Source of the DNA: Candidatus Cloacimonetes bacterium 4572_55
GTDB taxonomy: Bacteria > 4572-55
Reading direction: 5' to 3'
Assembly: GCA_002084765.1 (NCBI GenBank)
Contig: NBMB01000021.1
Span: forward strand, 1-64,000
DNA: 64,000 nucleotides
Made by a program: the position numbers and the translations under genes. Shown piece by piece: positions 16,746-25,308 of this stretch (positions within the stretch are counted from its first letter, which is position 1; every line of letters begins with the position of its first letter). A model generated the notes under the pieces. The model was not told the origin of the DNA, made no database searches, and saw only the letters and a program-made list of their open reading frames with translations.

Positions 16746-19475
16746 ATGAAGCGTATTGTGTTTTTTTGTCTTTCACTCTGTTTGATTTTTATATCAAACG
16801 CATCCGCGCAAGTCAGTTCTGGAGGCGTCCCGCCCAGCTTTGATCTGTCCTTGCGAACCGACATGGATTCTTACACCCTACCGGTTGTCAACGTCGATTC
16901 TCTCATCGCTTTAGACGAGATCGAGCAAGCGGAAAATCTGCCTCATCGTTTTGGCATGCCTTTTGACGTCAATCTGACCTTGCAAAATTCCGGCACATGG
17001 GATATTTTGGAGGACGGAAGCAGAATTTGGCGGCTGTGGATCGAAGCCCCTGGTGCTTATACCATCAATCTGCGGTATGACGTTTATTGGCTCCCAGAGG
17101 GGGCGAAATTCTTCATTTACAATGAAGACCAAAGTATGGTTATCGGCGCGTTTACCCATCGCAACAATACTGAGAGCGGCTATTTCGGCACCAGTTTTGT
17201 CAAAGGCTCTGTCAGCGTGCTGGAATATTACGAGCCGGCACACGTGTCTCAGCCGGGGCAGATCGAAATCTCTCGTATCGTGCATGGGTATAAAGACCTG
17301 TTCCATGAGCTGAGAAATTTTGGCGATTCCGGCGCGTGCAATATCAATGTCATCTGCGATCAAGCCGACGACTGGCGGGAGGATCTCAAAGCCACCGCCC
17401 TGCTGGTGTCCTCGAGCGGGTTCCGTTTCTGCACCGGCTCATTGATCAATAACGTCACCCAAGATCAGACCCCCTATTTTTTGACCGCCAACCATTGCGG
17501 CGTCTCTGTGGGCGATTTGGCCGTCTTTAATTATGAAAGTACGTCCTGTCCCTATCCGGGAGTTGACGGAAATTTGGCTCATTCAGCCGCGATCATCTCT
17601 CTGTTTGCGAGCGGTTCCGCGTCCGATTATAGCTTGTCCTTATTGGAAGATTTGCCGGATGATTATGACGTCTATTTTTCTGGATGGGACGCAAATGATA
17701 CGCCTGCCCAGAGCTCAACAGGTATTCATCATCCCAGTGGCGATGTGAAAAAAATCTGCTTTGATTATGACGCGGCGACCCATACCTCATGGGGCGGCAC
17801 GCCTCCAAATTCCCATTGGCAAGTCAATTGGGACGACGGCACTACGGAGCCAGGTTCTTCTGGATCCCCGTTATATGATCAAAATCATCGACTCATCGGT
17901 CAACTTCATGGCGGAACAGCCGCGTGCAGCGGGACTCAGCCAAATGGTCAGCCGGATCAGTATGGAAAATTTTCGCTTACATTCCCCAATATCCAACAAT
18001 GGCTGGACCCAGATAATACCGGCGTGTTGGTCCTGGACGGACGAGGTATGGATCAGGTCTATTTTGTTGGCATGGTCTCCTCGAACGACGCCATCGGCGA
18101 TCCCTTACCTGGAGTTTCTGTGTGGGCGGAAAACCCGAGCGGAGTGATTTTTGACGCTCTGACCGACGTCGATGGCTTGTACACCATTGAAGTGGAGCCA
18201 GACGCCAGTTATACCCTTTACGCAAGAACGTTGGGATACAGCCTGTTCCAAAGCGATATGTTTGAAATTCCAGACGCGGACACCACGATAGCGGTGAATA
18301 TGGCCTTGGACCTGACAGGTCCCGCTCCGGAGAACGTGGTCGCGGAAAGCAATCTCAATAGCCTGATTCCGGTCTCTTGGGACCCTGTGACCAGCGAGAC
18401 TCCCGAATGCTACAACCTTTATCGATCCGAATTGACCGACGATGACTATCAGCTCCTTGCCGAATGTCTCGACGCTACAGAATATAACGATGGAGACGTG
18501 ATCAATGGGCGCGAATATTTTTACAAAACGACCGCGCTTTATGAGAATCCAGAAGGAGAGAGTTTCTACTCCGAGCAGGCAAACGCGATTCCTGGAGAAG
18601 TGATCCAACTGCCTTACGAAACCGATTTTGAGGCGGACCAAGGCGGTATGTACGACGTGGTAATTGAGGAAGGCGACGGAACTGGACATTGGGAATACGG
18701 CGCGCCTGGCTCGGATCACGGTCCTGGAGCCGCGTATTCCGGCTCTCACCTGTGGGCAACCGGATTGGCGGAAAATTACGGTCTGGGCATCGACGTGTAC
18801 CTGCTGACCTCCTTGATCGACCTGACGTCGGTAAATCAGGCATGGCTCTCGTTTAAACATTGGTACGTATTCGAGGGAACGCAAACCCGCGGCTTTGACG
18901 GCGGAAACGTGGCGGCAAGCACAGACGGCGGATACAATTGGATTGTGATGCACCCACAAGGCGATTACCAGGATCAGAGTATTCCGTCGCTGGACCAAGA
19001 ACCGGGCTACTCCGGCACCAGTGAAGGGTGGGAGACCGCGAATTTTGATCTGTCAGAATTTCTCGGAAGCGTTATTGCGATACGATTTCGAGCCGCGTCG
19101 GATCCCGGCATCAGCAAAGCCGGTTGGTTTATCGATAATTTGCTTCTCGATGAGACTATTGGCATCGAAAATGAAGAGGGCGAGATCGGTTCCCAAAGGC
19201 ATACGCTGAGCCAAAATTATCCGAATCCGTTCAACCCGAATACGACGATCACATTCCGATTGCCAACCGAGGAACGGGTGAGCCTGAAGGTCTATAACAT
19301 CTCCGGCAGATTGGTGACCACGCTGGTTGACAATGCCGTGATGATAGCCGGAACCCATACCGTCAATTGGAGCGGGCGAAACGACAAAAATGAATCGGTC
19401 GGGAGCGGTGTCTATCTCTACACCATGCAAACCGAGACCTTTCGGAAAAGTAGGCGGATGGCTCTGTTGAAATAA
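16746..19475 (+). CDS. Secreted trypsin-like protease (lysyl-endopeptidase-like) with sorting domain
   Basis: A 909-residue exported protein. After a signal peptide (about 1-21) and a proregion comes a chymotrypsin-fold domain (about 205-425) with His250 (LTANHCG), Asp294 (SDYSLSLL) and Ser372 (EPGSSGSPL), closest in layout to lysyl endopeptidases. Next are a CarboxypepD_reg-like domain (about 435-520), a fibronectin III-like segment (about 525-615), a MAM/jelly-roll domain typical of immune-inhibitor-A-like proteins (about 620-810), and a C-terminal sorting domain starting LSQNYPNPFNPN. The ribosome site is GAGGAGGAG. It probably degrades external protein; the type IX route is inferred from the C-terminal domain. 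Confidence 0.92.
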   Translation: MKRIVFFCLSLCLIFISNASAQVSSGGVPPSFDLSLRTDMDSYTLPVVNVDSLIALDEIEQAENLPHRFGMPFDVNLTLQNSGTWDILEDGSRIWRLWIEAPGAYTINLRYDVYWLPEGAKFFIYNEDQSMVIGAFTHRNNTESGYFGTSFVKGSVSVLEYYEPAHVSQPGQIEISRIVHGYKDLFHELRNFGDSGACNINVICDQADDWREDLKATALLVSSSGFRFCTGSLINNVTQDQTPYFLTANHCGVSVGDLAVFNYESTSCPYPGVDGNLAHSAAIISLFASGSASDYSLSLLEDLPDDYDVYFSGWDANDTPAQSSTGIHHPSGDVKKICFDYDAATHTSWGGTPPNSHWQVNWDDGTTEPGSSGSPLYDQNHRLIGQLHGGTAACSGTQPNGQPDQYGKFSLTFPNIQQWLDPDNTGVLVLDGRGMDQVYFVGMVSSNDAIGDPLPGVSVWAENPSGVIFDALTDVDGLYTIEVEPDASYTLYARTLGYSLFQSDMFEIPDADTTIAVNMALDLTGPAPENVVAESNLNSLIPVSWDPVTSETPECYNLYRSELTDDDYQLLAECLDATEYNDGDVINGREYFYKTTALYENPEGESFYSEQANAIPGEVIQLPYETDFEADQGGMYDVVIEEGDGTGHWEYGAPGSDHGPGAAYSGSHLWATGLAENYGLGIDVYLLTSLIDLTSVNQAWLSFKHWYVFEGTQTRGFDGGNVAASTDGGYNWIVMHPQGDYQDQSIPSLDQEPGYSGTSEGWETANFDLSEFLGSVIAIRFRAASDPGISKAGWFIDNLLLDETIGIENEEGEIGSQRHTLSQNYPNPFNPNTTITFRLPTEERVSLKVYNISGRLVTTLVDNAVMIAGTHTVNWSGRNDKNESVGSGVYLYTMQTETFRKSRRMALLK

Positions 19476-19502
19476 GGTGAGCGAATCTGCAAATTACGCG
19501 GC

Positions 19503-19534
19503 GACAGTGGGAGTTTGGGTTATCTCCCGCTGTC
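19503..19534 (+). terminator. Hairpin after the secreted protease gene
   Basis: GACAGTGGGAG (19503-19513) pairs with CTCCCGCTGTC (19524-19534) with one G-U pair and a 10-base loop, 28 bases beyond the stop. There is no following T-run, so it may protect the mRNA 3' end rather than terminate. Confidence 0.5.
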
Positions 19535-19571
19535 AGTCGTGGTATGTTAGAATTATCGAAGATATATTAAT

Positions 19572-19703
19572 ATTAATGAGTCTGCTCTAAAAACTAAAAA
19601 ATCGAGTGATTTCACTAAATTAATAGATCGTAAGTCCAACAATATCAACAAACGTTTTCAGCAATTTTCGCAAAAAGACCCTTTTTAGAGTGGACTCATT
19701 AAT
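19572..19703. mobile_element. MITE-like element with 22-bp terminal inverted repeats
   Basis: The ends 19572-19593 and 19682-19703 are inverted copies differing at two positions (core GAGTCTGCTCTAAAAA against TTTTTAGAGTGGACTC). ATTAAT lies at both outer edges and, being palindromic, could be part of the repeat or a 6-bp target duplication. The 88-base interior has no reading frame. Size and structure fit a non-autonomous insertion-sequence derivative. It sits in the 19476-19901 gap, where no other gene is seen. Confidence 0.6.
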
Positions 19704-19901
19704 AACTTGCTGATAATAATGGGGGAAATAAATCGACTCAAAAATTTAGTTTCACAATGATTATGCACAATCAAGAATGAATGCGACACATTTCTATGGA
19801 TTTATAGATATATCTTGGACTTGAAATCAATTGGGTTATCACGAGGCAAGCCGCAATCGGTGAGCCGCAAATTCATGATCAACGACAAACAGGAGAAACA
19901 A

Positions 19902-21386
19902 ATGGACAAAAATTTAGATATCTGGAAAATTAGTAAACTGCTAGCCAATCTGCTGAATCCATACAGCGCGTACAGTAATCTGCTGCAATTCTTGAAGGAT
20001 CAATTTTCCGCGGACTATTATTTGATGATGGTGATGAATCGGGAAACGGGTCAACCGGAAGTGCGCGTTTTTTCGCCGACATTGACGGAGAGAGATTTCA
20101 GTAGTCAGGCTCTTGCCGAATTTATTTTGAAAAGTAAATCCCCGATTATCGACACAATTGACGATTCGATGCGGTTTCGTTCTACTTTGATTCTTCCCTT
20201 ACGCGACGAAAATAATAAAAAGGAGACGATCGGCGCCATCTATTTAGATCGGCGAAATCGACAGGTCGGTCCTTTCACGCAGTCCGATCTGGAGCAGATT
20301 GGAAAAGTGGCGAATATTTTGATATCGAATCTGTTGTGGCGTGAAGAAGACGCCAAAAAATTGGAACAGTTGAAAAATCAGGTGGAGAGTCGGCGGCTCA
20401 AATGGAATATGTTTGTGGGCAACAGCGAGAAAATGGGACAACTTTATCAAGATATCGAGTGGTTTTCCCGTACGCCTTATACGGTCTATATTTATGGAAA
20501 ATCGGGAACCGGTAAGGAATTGGTGGCCAAAGCGTTGCACTTGAGAAGTCCTCGAGCAGGGCGGGTTTTGGTCTCGCGCAACTGCGCCGCGTTTTCCGAT
20601 ACGCTAATCGAGAGCGAGCTTTTCGGACATGAGAAAGGGGCTTTTACTGGCGCAAATCGAAGACGAGCCGGAGTATTTGAGCTGGCGGATAAGGGTTCTC
20701 TGTTCTTGGATGAGATCGGTGAACTGCCATTTTCTACCCAGGCAAAACTCCTACGGGTGTTGGAGGAGCAGACGTTTGAGAGAGTGGGTGGCTCTCAAAC
20801 AATCCATGTGGACGTCCGCCTTATTGTAGCGACGAATCGAAACTTGGAGAGCGAAGTGGAAAAGGGAAATTTTCGGGAGGACCTCTATTTTCGTCTGCGC
20901 CGACTTAAGATCACGGTTCCGGCACTGAGGGAGAGAACAGAGGATATTTTGCCTTTGGCTCATCATTTTTTGGAATTGCATCGACAGGTTTATGGGGAAT
21001 CGCCGGAGAGATCGGAAGAAATCGATCTTCCGATCTGTTTTACCGAAGACGCTGTGCATGCGCTTCAGTCCTTTGGTTGGCCTGGTAATGTGCGTCAATT
21101 GCAAGATGTGGTTATCGAGGCTGCGGTCAAGCATACCCATGCTGCCTCGCTGACGTCCGAGATGCTGTTTCCCGGGAAAAGCACTCATTTAAATAGCGGT
21201 ATGCTGAATGTCGAGTTGTCCGGATCCAATCTCGAAAAGACATTGGAGAATGTCAAATCGTATCTGGTGGAGCAGGCTCTACGGAAGAATGGAAACCATA
21301 TTAGCCGGACGGCAAAAGAGTTGGGCGTGCATCGAAAGACATTACATAAATGGCTGAAAGATTGGAAATTAGATTCTCATAGATAA
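19902..21386 (+). CDS. Sigma54-dependent transcriptional activator with GAF-like sensor
   Basis: A 494-residue enhancer-binding protein. A GAF-like N-terminal domain (about 15-155) is followed by the AAA+ domain with Walker A GKSGTGKE at about 199-206, the sigma54-contacting GAFTGA loop at 246-251 and Walker B LFLDEIGELPF. A Fis-type helix-turn-helix ends the protein (NHISRTAKELGVHRKTLHKW). The frame is open to a TTG at 19815, but the ATG at 19902 has AGGAG six bases upstream. The signal sensed and the target promoters are unknown; no -24/-12 promoter was found nearby. It converges on the O-antigen-ligase-like gene. Confidence 0.9.
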   Translation: MDKNLDIWKISKLLANLLNPYSAYSNLLQFLKDQFSADYYLMMVMNRETGQPEVRVFSPTLTERDFSSQALAEFILKSKSPIIDTIDDSMRFRSTLILPLRDENNKKETIGAIYLDRRNRQVGPFTQSDLEQIGKVANILISNLLWREEDAKKLEQLKNQVESRRLKWNMFVGNSEKMGQLYQDIEWFSRTPYTVYIYGKSGTGKELVAKALHLRSPRAGRVLVSRNCAAFSDTLIESELFGHEKGAFTGANRRRAGVFELADKGSLFLDEIGELPFSTQAKLLRVLEEQTFERVGGSQTIHVDVRLIVATNRNLESEVEKGNFREDLYFRLRRLKITVPALRERTEDILPLAHHFLELHRQVYGESPERSEEIDLPICFTEDAVHALQSFGWPGNVRQLQDVVIEAAVKHTHAASLTSEMLFPGKSTHLNSGMLNVELSGSNLEKTLENVKSYLVEQALRKNGNHISRTAKELGVHRKTLHKWLKDWKLDSHR

Positions 21387-21414
21387 GAAAATCAAGTGGA
21401 ATTTCAAGAAAAGG

Positions 21415-22791
21415 TTAATCGGTTTGTCTCGCGGCAATTGCCTGCATTTTGGCGGCGCGGGCTCTTTTTTTCTGTAATTTTTTTAATTTTTTCATCCGTT
21501 TTTCCTCTTCTTGATTCCGCTTGTCGATATGATCCAGGGCTATCCCCAATCCCGCCAGGCTTGCGTAGTGCGTCAGAATTCGAAATCCTCGCAGACTTGG
21601 CTCAAGCAGACCGGTCAGTTCCACGCCCACCAGCCCCATCATGAGACCGGTGGCAGCGGCTGAGACCGCGTTTTGCCTCCTTTTTAAAACAAGGATCGTG
21701 GGGATTAAGGTAATACGAACCAGTATAAGGACATAGAACCACATACCGATCCATCCTGTCTCTGCGGCCCACATAAAATAGACATGGTGACAGGGACCGC
21801 AACGATCAATGTTGTTTCCCGCCACATGGATATATTTCGTGGTGAAGGAGTAGTAAAAATTGTTCAGTCCCACACCGAAGGTTTCGTCATTTGCCATCTC
21901 AAGCGCCGCGTTATTAAAGCGATCTCTGGCGTCCGCGGAAGATTCGGGCGCGCCGGTAAATCGTGAGTAAATGGTATCGAAAGATTTTGCCAACAGCAGA
22001 GCCGCTCCAAGCAAAGCCAACATCAGAATCCGAATTTTGCGCAATTTAAACGAGTCGTAGCTGGACATGACCAATGTGCCGCCCAAACAGAGAACCATGA
22101 TCGCCATTCCTCCTCGGGAGAGCGATCCAACGATGCAAACTGCCGCGCTACCCAACCCCACTAAGTATAGATTGTTGAATTTGGTTTTTCCATATAGCAT
22201 CATAGAGAAAAAAATGGGCGATACCATATTTACATATTGCGCCAGGGCGTTTTGGTGACCGAAGGTGCCATGTAGTTGGTGCATTCCGGAAAAATAGCGG
22301 GAATAGACAGAGAAAAATCCCTGAAATGAAACGCTGAAAACCAGGGCGCGGATGAAAAATTCAACGTCTTCCATTTCTTGTAGATAGTTTGCCACCGCAA
22401 TAAAAAAAATATACGCGCGGATAAAGAGGAATAAGGTGAAGATTACATAAGATTTTCGAGGTGCCCACATAATGGTGGATGCGCTGTACATGAACATAAT
22501 CAACAGGAGGGGGAAGCTTTTCGGAGCCCATTCAATTTTTTTCCAGCGGGGGGACGTGATCATAAAAAGCAAAACCGACCAGGCAAGCAGGTCGTTGAAT
22601 CCGATGACGATCCCTCTGTCCCCGCCCCGATTGAAAAAATCGTAGAAAAAGCCGAAGTCTGTTTTTTTCGGAATCAGGAGAAACATTATTCCGAAGACCG
22701 ACCGCTCGATAACCTTTGATCCCAACATCAAGTTGCTGAGGATAAGGGGTCCGGCTGTGAACATGCAAAGGACGATAATGACTTTTATCAT
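21415..22791 (-). CDS. O-antigen ligase/polymerase-like membrane protein
   Basis: A 458-residue polytopic protein of the Wzy/WaaL (Wzy_C) type, with about ten to twelve membrane helices and a large periplasmic loop in its second half that contains the FNNAALEMANDETFGVGLNN region usual for O-antigen ligases. A Lys- and Arg-rich cytoplasmic tail ends the protein. Such proteins polymerise or ligate glycan chains on undecaprenyl lipid or lipid A. It is the last gene of a three-gene minus-strand operon, two bases after the OpgC-like gene, which supports a role in surface glycan assembly. Confidence 0.85.
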   Translation of the reverse strand: MIKVIIVLCMFTAGPLILSNLMLGSKVIERSVFGIMFLLIPKKTDFGFFYDFFNRGGDRGIVIGFNDLLAWSVLLFMITSPRWKKIEWAPKSFPLLLIMFMYSASTIMWAPRKSYVIFTLFLFIRAYIFFIAVANYLQEMEDVEFFIRALVFSVSFQGFFSVYSRYFSGMHQLHGTFGHQNALAQYVNMVSPIFFSMMLYGKTKFNNLYLVGLGSAAVCIVGSLSRGGMAIMVLCLGGTLVMSSYDSFKLRKIRILMLALLGAALLLAKSFDTIYSRFTGAPESSADARDRFNNAALEMANDETFGVGLNNFYYSFTTKYIHVAGNNIDRCGPCHHVYFMWAAETGWIGMWFYVLILVRITLIPTILVLKRRQNAVSAAATGLMMGLVGVELTGLLEPSLRGFRILTHYASLAGLGIALDHIDKRNQEEEKRMKKLKKLQKKRARAAKMQAIAARQTD

Positions 22792-22793
22792 AT

Positions 22794-23900
22794 CTATGAC
22801 TCGTTGGTGACGATTTTTTTTGCTAATTGCTTTTTTTGACGATCCACGTATGATTTGTGGAGCAGTGCCGGTATGGTGAGACTCGCGGTAAGCAATAGAG
22901 AGACAATCAGTTCGGATATCTCTCCGCTTTCCTCAATCTTCGGCTGTATCAAGTTGACGTAATAGATCAGAACCACATGATAGGAATAGACGTAGAGCGA
23001 ATGTTGACCCAGAAAAATCAGCCAGGGGATATTAAAGTATCGATTATAGGCGGCGATAAGCCACCCAATAAAATAGACTGCGAGAACAAAGTTGATCATC
23101 CGCATCCAGGCTAACGGTCCTTTGGCAGACGCTTCGGCAACGCCGTAATCCCAAAGAGCCTCGAACGGTCCGATCTTGTGACGAGTAAGCATGAGCGCCA
23201 CCAGGATGATCACTGTTCCTGAGATCAAATAGCGATTTCTTGGAATAGAAAGTCTTTTGGTAAAAACGCGCTCATATCCGAGCCATGCTCCAAATATAAA
23301 GACGAATTGCCAGGCGATTATGTCAAAATAACCCAGCTCGAGTTGGACATAAGGGGCAAAAAACAGAATAAAATTTTCTTTAAGACCGAATTGGGCAAGA
23401 CACCAGATCAAGAAGCTGATCCCCAGGATGTAATGGCTTTTTCCTTGTCGAAATTTTTTCAGAAGCGAGGGAATCAGGAGGACGAAGACAACATACATGG
23501 GGAGAATGTCGAGATCGGGCGGCTGAAAGAGCATGGTCAGACCGAGTAGGCCGTAGATAGGTCGCTCATAAATCAACTTCATCTGATCCGGCCACAAGGT
23601 CTGCGCGGTTTGGCTCAGGAAAAGTGTAGCGACTAAGATAAAAAAGGTGATGATATGCGCTTGATAGATCGTCCACGAGCGGCGCAGAGCGTGTTTGTAA
23701 AATTGTTCCGGATCTCTGACTGCGTATTTTGCATAAACAAATCCGGCAACCAGCCCGGACAGAAAAACAAAACCTTCCGCTCCAGAGATAAAGCCAAAAG
23801 TTTCTAATGTATATTTTCGGAGAGGGCCCCCATAATGGTCGATGGTCATAATAACCAAAAATAAACCCCGAAGGGCGTCGTATGCGACTTCACGCTTCAT
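22794..23900 (-). CDS. OpgC-family membrane acyltransferase
   Basis: A 368-residue protein with about ten membrane helices. Its start (YDALRGLFLVIMTIDHYGGP) is the hallmark of the OpgC/acyltransferase-3 group, which adds succinyl or other acyl groups to periplasmic glucans and polysaccharides. The frame opens at a TTG (23924), but the ATG at 23900 begins just at the conserved domain and is a better start; it overlaps the preceding kinase gene by 11 bases. It is the middle gene of the glycan operon. The likely role is decoration of a surface glycan; the acyl donor is unknown. Confidence 0.85.
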   Translation of the reverse strand: MKREVAYDALRGLFLVIMTIDHYGGPLRKYTLETFGFISGAEGFVFLSGLVAGFVYAKYAVRDPEQFYKHALRRSWTIYQAHIITFFILVATLFLSQTAQTLWPDQMKLIYERPIYGLLGLTMLFQPPDLDILPMYVVFVLLIPSLLKKFRQGKSHYILGISFLIWCLAQFGLKENFILFFAPYVQLELGYFDIIAWQFVFIFGAWLGYERVFTKRLSIPRNRYLISGTVIILVALMLTRHKIGPFEALWDYGVAEASAKGPLAWMRMINFVLAVYFIGWLIAAYNRYFNIPWLIFLGQHSLYVYSYHVVLIYYVNLIQPKIEESGEISELIVSLLLTASLTIPALLHKSYVDRQKKQLAKKIVTNES

Positions 23901-24849
23901 TTTTCTTTTGATCCCGTGCAACAACTGGTATCTGCGGATGTTTTACCAGATGGAAAAGATAAGCCAATTTTCGCGTCAATTGCATGATTCTGAAAAACCA
24001 TTGAGAGCGGAACTGCTCCCGATGGTCGATGACCCACCGGATTTGGTTGATAAAGGGAATTTTTCGGACCGGCTCGTTAAAATAAAAGCTAAGAAATCGG
24101 AGCTTATCCCGTAGGTAAAGATCATTTCTGAACATGACGTTCATAATCAAAAGATCAAATAACTGAAATAACTTATAGATAAAGCCACTTTGCCGATGGG
24201 TCACTGTCATGTAGTCGAGATCGATAAAGTAAAAACAGGGGGTATTTTCCTGATCAGCCACAAGGATATTGTAGTTCCCCAGGTCCAGATGGAAAATTCC
24301 GCGCTGGTGCATTTCGCTGACGATTGTAGCGAATTGTTTGATTCTGGGTAACCGAGTTGCTGGCGGGTCGATGTGTTCCTTTTTTTCAAATCCGCATAAG
24401 AGATAAGTCCCACCGAAGGTAAAAGGCTGGATTTTTTGGAAAATCATAACGCTTTGAACCAATGCGCCGTTCTCTTTTTTTTCCAGGACTGCATAATGGG
24501 TGATATAAGGAAACCCGTTTATAGCGATTTCGCAACTGTTGCGGAACCCAAACGCGGCATAACTGCCGATAAGCCGGTTCCATATTCGATGCCTGCGAGG
24601 AGGATAGTTAATCTTCAATATCTGGGGACCGGAGTCGTGTATCTCGTCTTCTGGTTTCAGATCATACAACAGACGAGTCCTCGCGACATCCTTCCAAAAA
24701 GGCGTATATGTGGATTGGATGGTATCCAGATTATCCAGCAGGTATCTCAATTTTTTTTCATCTATATCAGGATGAATATGTCCGACCCATCCGTTACGAT
24801 CCCAGATAAGATACGGTTTAATGCTTTTCATATCGAATATATTTTTCAT
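23890..24849 (-). CDS. WaaP/Kdo-kinase-like protein kinase-fold protein
   Basis: A 319-residue soluble protein with a kinase-like fold: a catalytic loop His187-x-Asp189 to Asn194 (HLDLGNYN) and a metal-binding FIDLDY a little later in place of DFG. This is the pattern of lipopolysaccharide core heptose/Kdo kinases. The N-terminal lobe is divergent. It is the first gene of the minus-strand operon with OpgC-like and O-antigen-ligase-like proteins, so a sugar kinase acting on lipid A core or glycan is the best reading. No strong ribosome site is visible at 24849; the ATG seven codons further in is an alternative start. Confidence 0.82.
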   Translation of the reverse strand: MKNIFDMKSIKPYLIWDRNGWVGHIHPDIDEKKLRYLLDNLDTIQSTYTPFWKDVARTRLLYDLKPEDEIHDSGPQILKINYPPRRHRIWNRLIGSYAAFGFRNSCEIAINGFPYITHYAVLEKKENGALVQSVMIFQKIQPFTFGGTYLLCGFEKKEHIDPPATRLPRIKQFATIVSEMHQRGIFHLDLGNYNILVADQENTPCFYFIDLDYMTVTHRQSGFIYKLFQLFDLLIMNVMFRNDLYLRDKLRFLSFYFNEPVRKIPFINQIRWVIDHREQFRSQWFFRIMQLTRKLAYLFHLVKHPQIPVVARDQKKNEA

Positions 24850-24989
24850 ATCTTTTATATTAATTCCGCGTATATTAATTTCAAGCTAATAACTTATGCC
24901 GCTTGGAAATTAGGGGAACTTCGTTTAATCCGAATCCGTTGGAATGAGGTTGGACAACTAACCGTGATCCGGGGAAAGGAGACGCACAC

Positions 24990-25103
24990 ATGGAATCGCT
25001 TTTGTTTTTAGCCACGATCATTGCTATCATCATAACAGCATACCTGGATGATAAAGATGAGAAAAAAAGATCAAAGAAAAAAAGATCTCGAAAGAAGTTA
25101 TGA
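24990..25103 (+). CDS. Small single-pass membrane protein (37 residues)
   Basis: An ATG with AAAGGAG eight bases upstream opens a 37-codon frame. It encodes one hydrophobic helix (MESLLFLATIIAIIITAYL) followed by a very basic tail (about 13 Lys/Arg). This amphipathic layout is typical of real bacterial small membrane proteins. It lies between the divergent glycan operon and pgk. I do not recognise a family. A minus-strand promoter (25113-25140) would transcribe antisense across the whole gene. Confidence 0.6.
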   Translation: MESLLFLATIIAIIITAYLDDKDEKKRSKKKRSRKKL

Positions 25104-25112
25104 TTATCTTTA

Positions 25113-25140
25113 ATAATAGCACTCCATGAAAAGATGTCAA
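25113..25140 (-). promoter_or_regulatory. Candidate promoter for the glycan operon
   Basis: Minus strand: -35 TTGACA (25135-25140), 16-bp spacer, -10 TATTAT (25113-25118). The transcript would run antisense through the small gene at 24990-25103 before reaching the kinase start at 24849. Confidence 0.45.
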
Positions 25141-25170
25141 TAAAAATCTTATATTGTCGAAAAAATCTAA

Positions 25171-25199
25171 TTGACACAATTATTTAAAATCGCTAAGTT
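25171..25199 (+). promoter_or_regulatory. Candidate promoter for pgk
   Basis: -35 TTGACA (25171-25176), 17-bp spacer, weak -10 TAAGTT (25194-25199), about 110 bases before the chosen start of pgk. Confidence 0.4.
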
Positions 25200-25308
25200 T
25201 TGTCGTGTGATTACGCGAAAGCCTTTCTGCGAAATCCGCGGATAATATATACTTGTGACGAATGAATTCATCACTACAAACAACCTGACGAAGGAGAAGG
25301 AGGGTAAT

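Noticed and set aside
18105-18998. 297-codon minus-strand frame inside the trypsin-like protease gene
   Set aside because: Antisense shadow of a well-supported gene; no recognisable domain.
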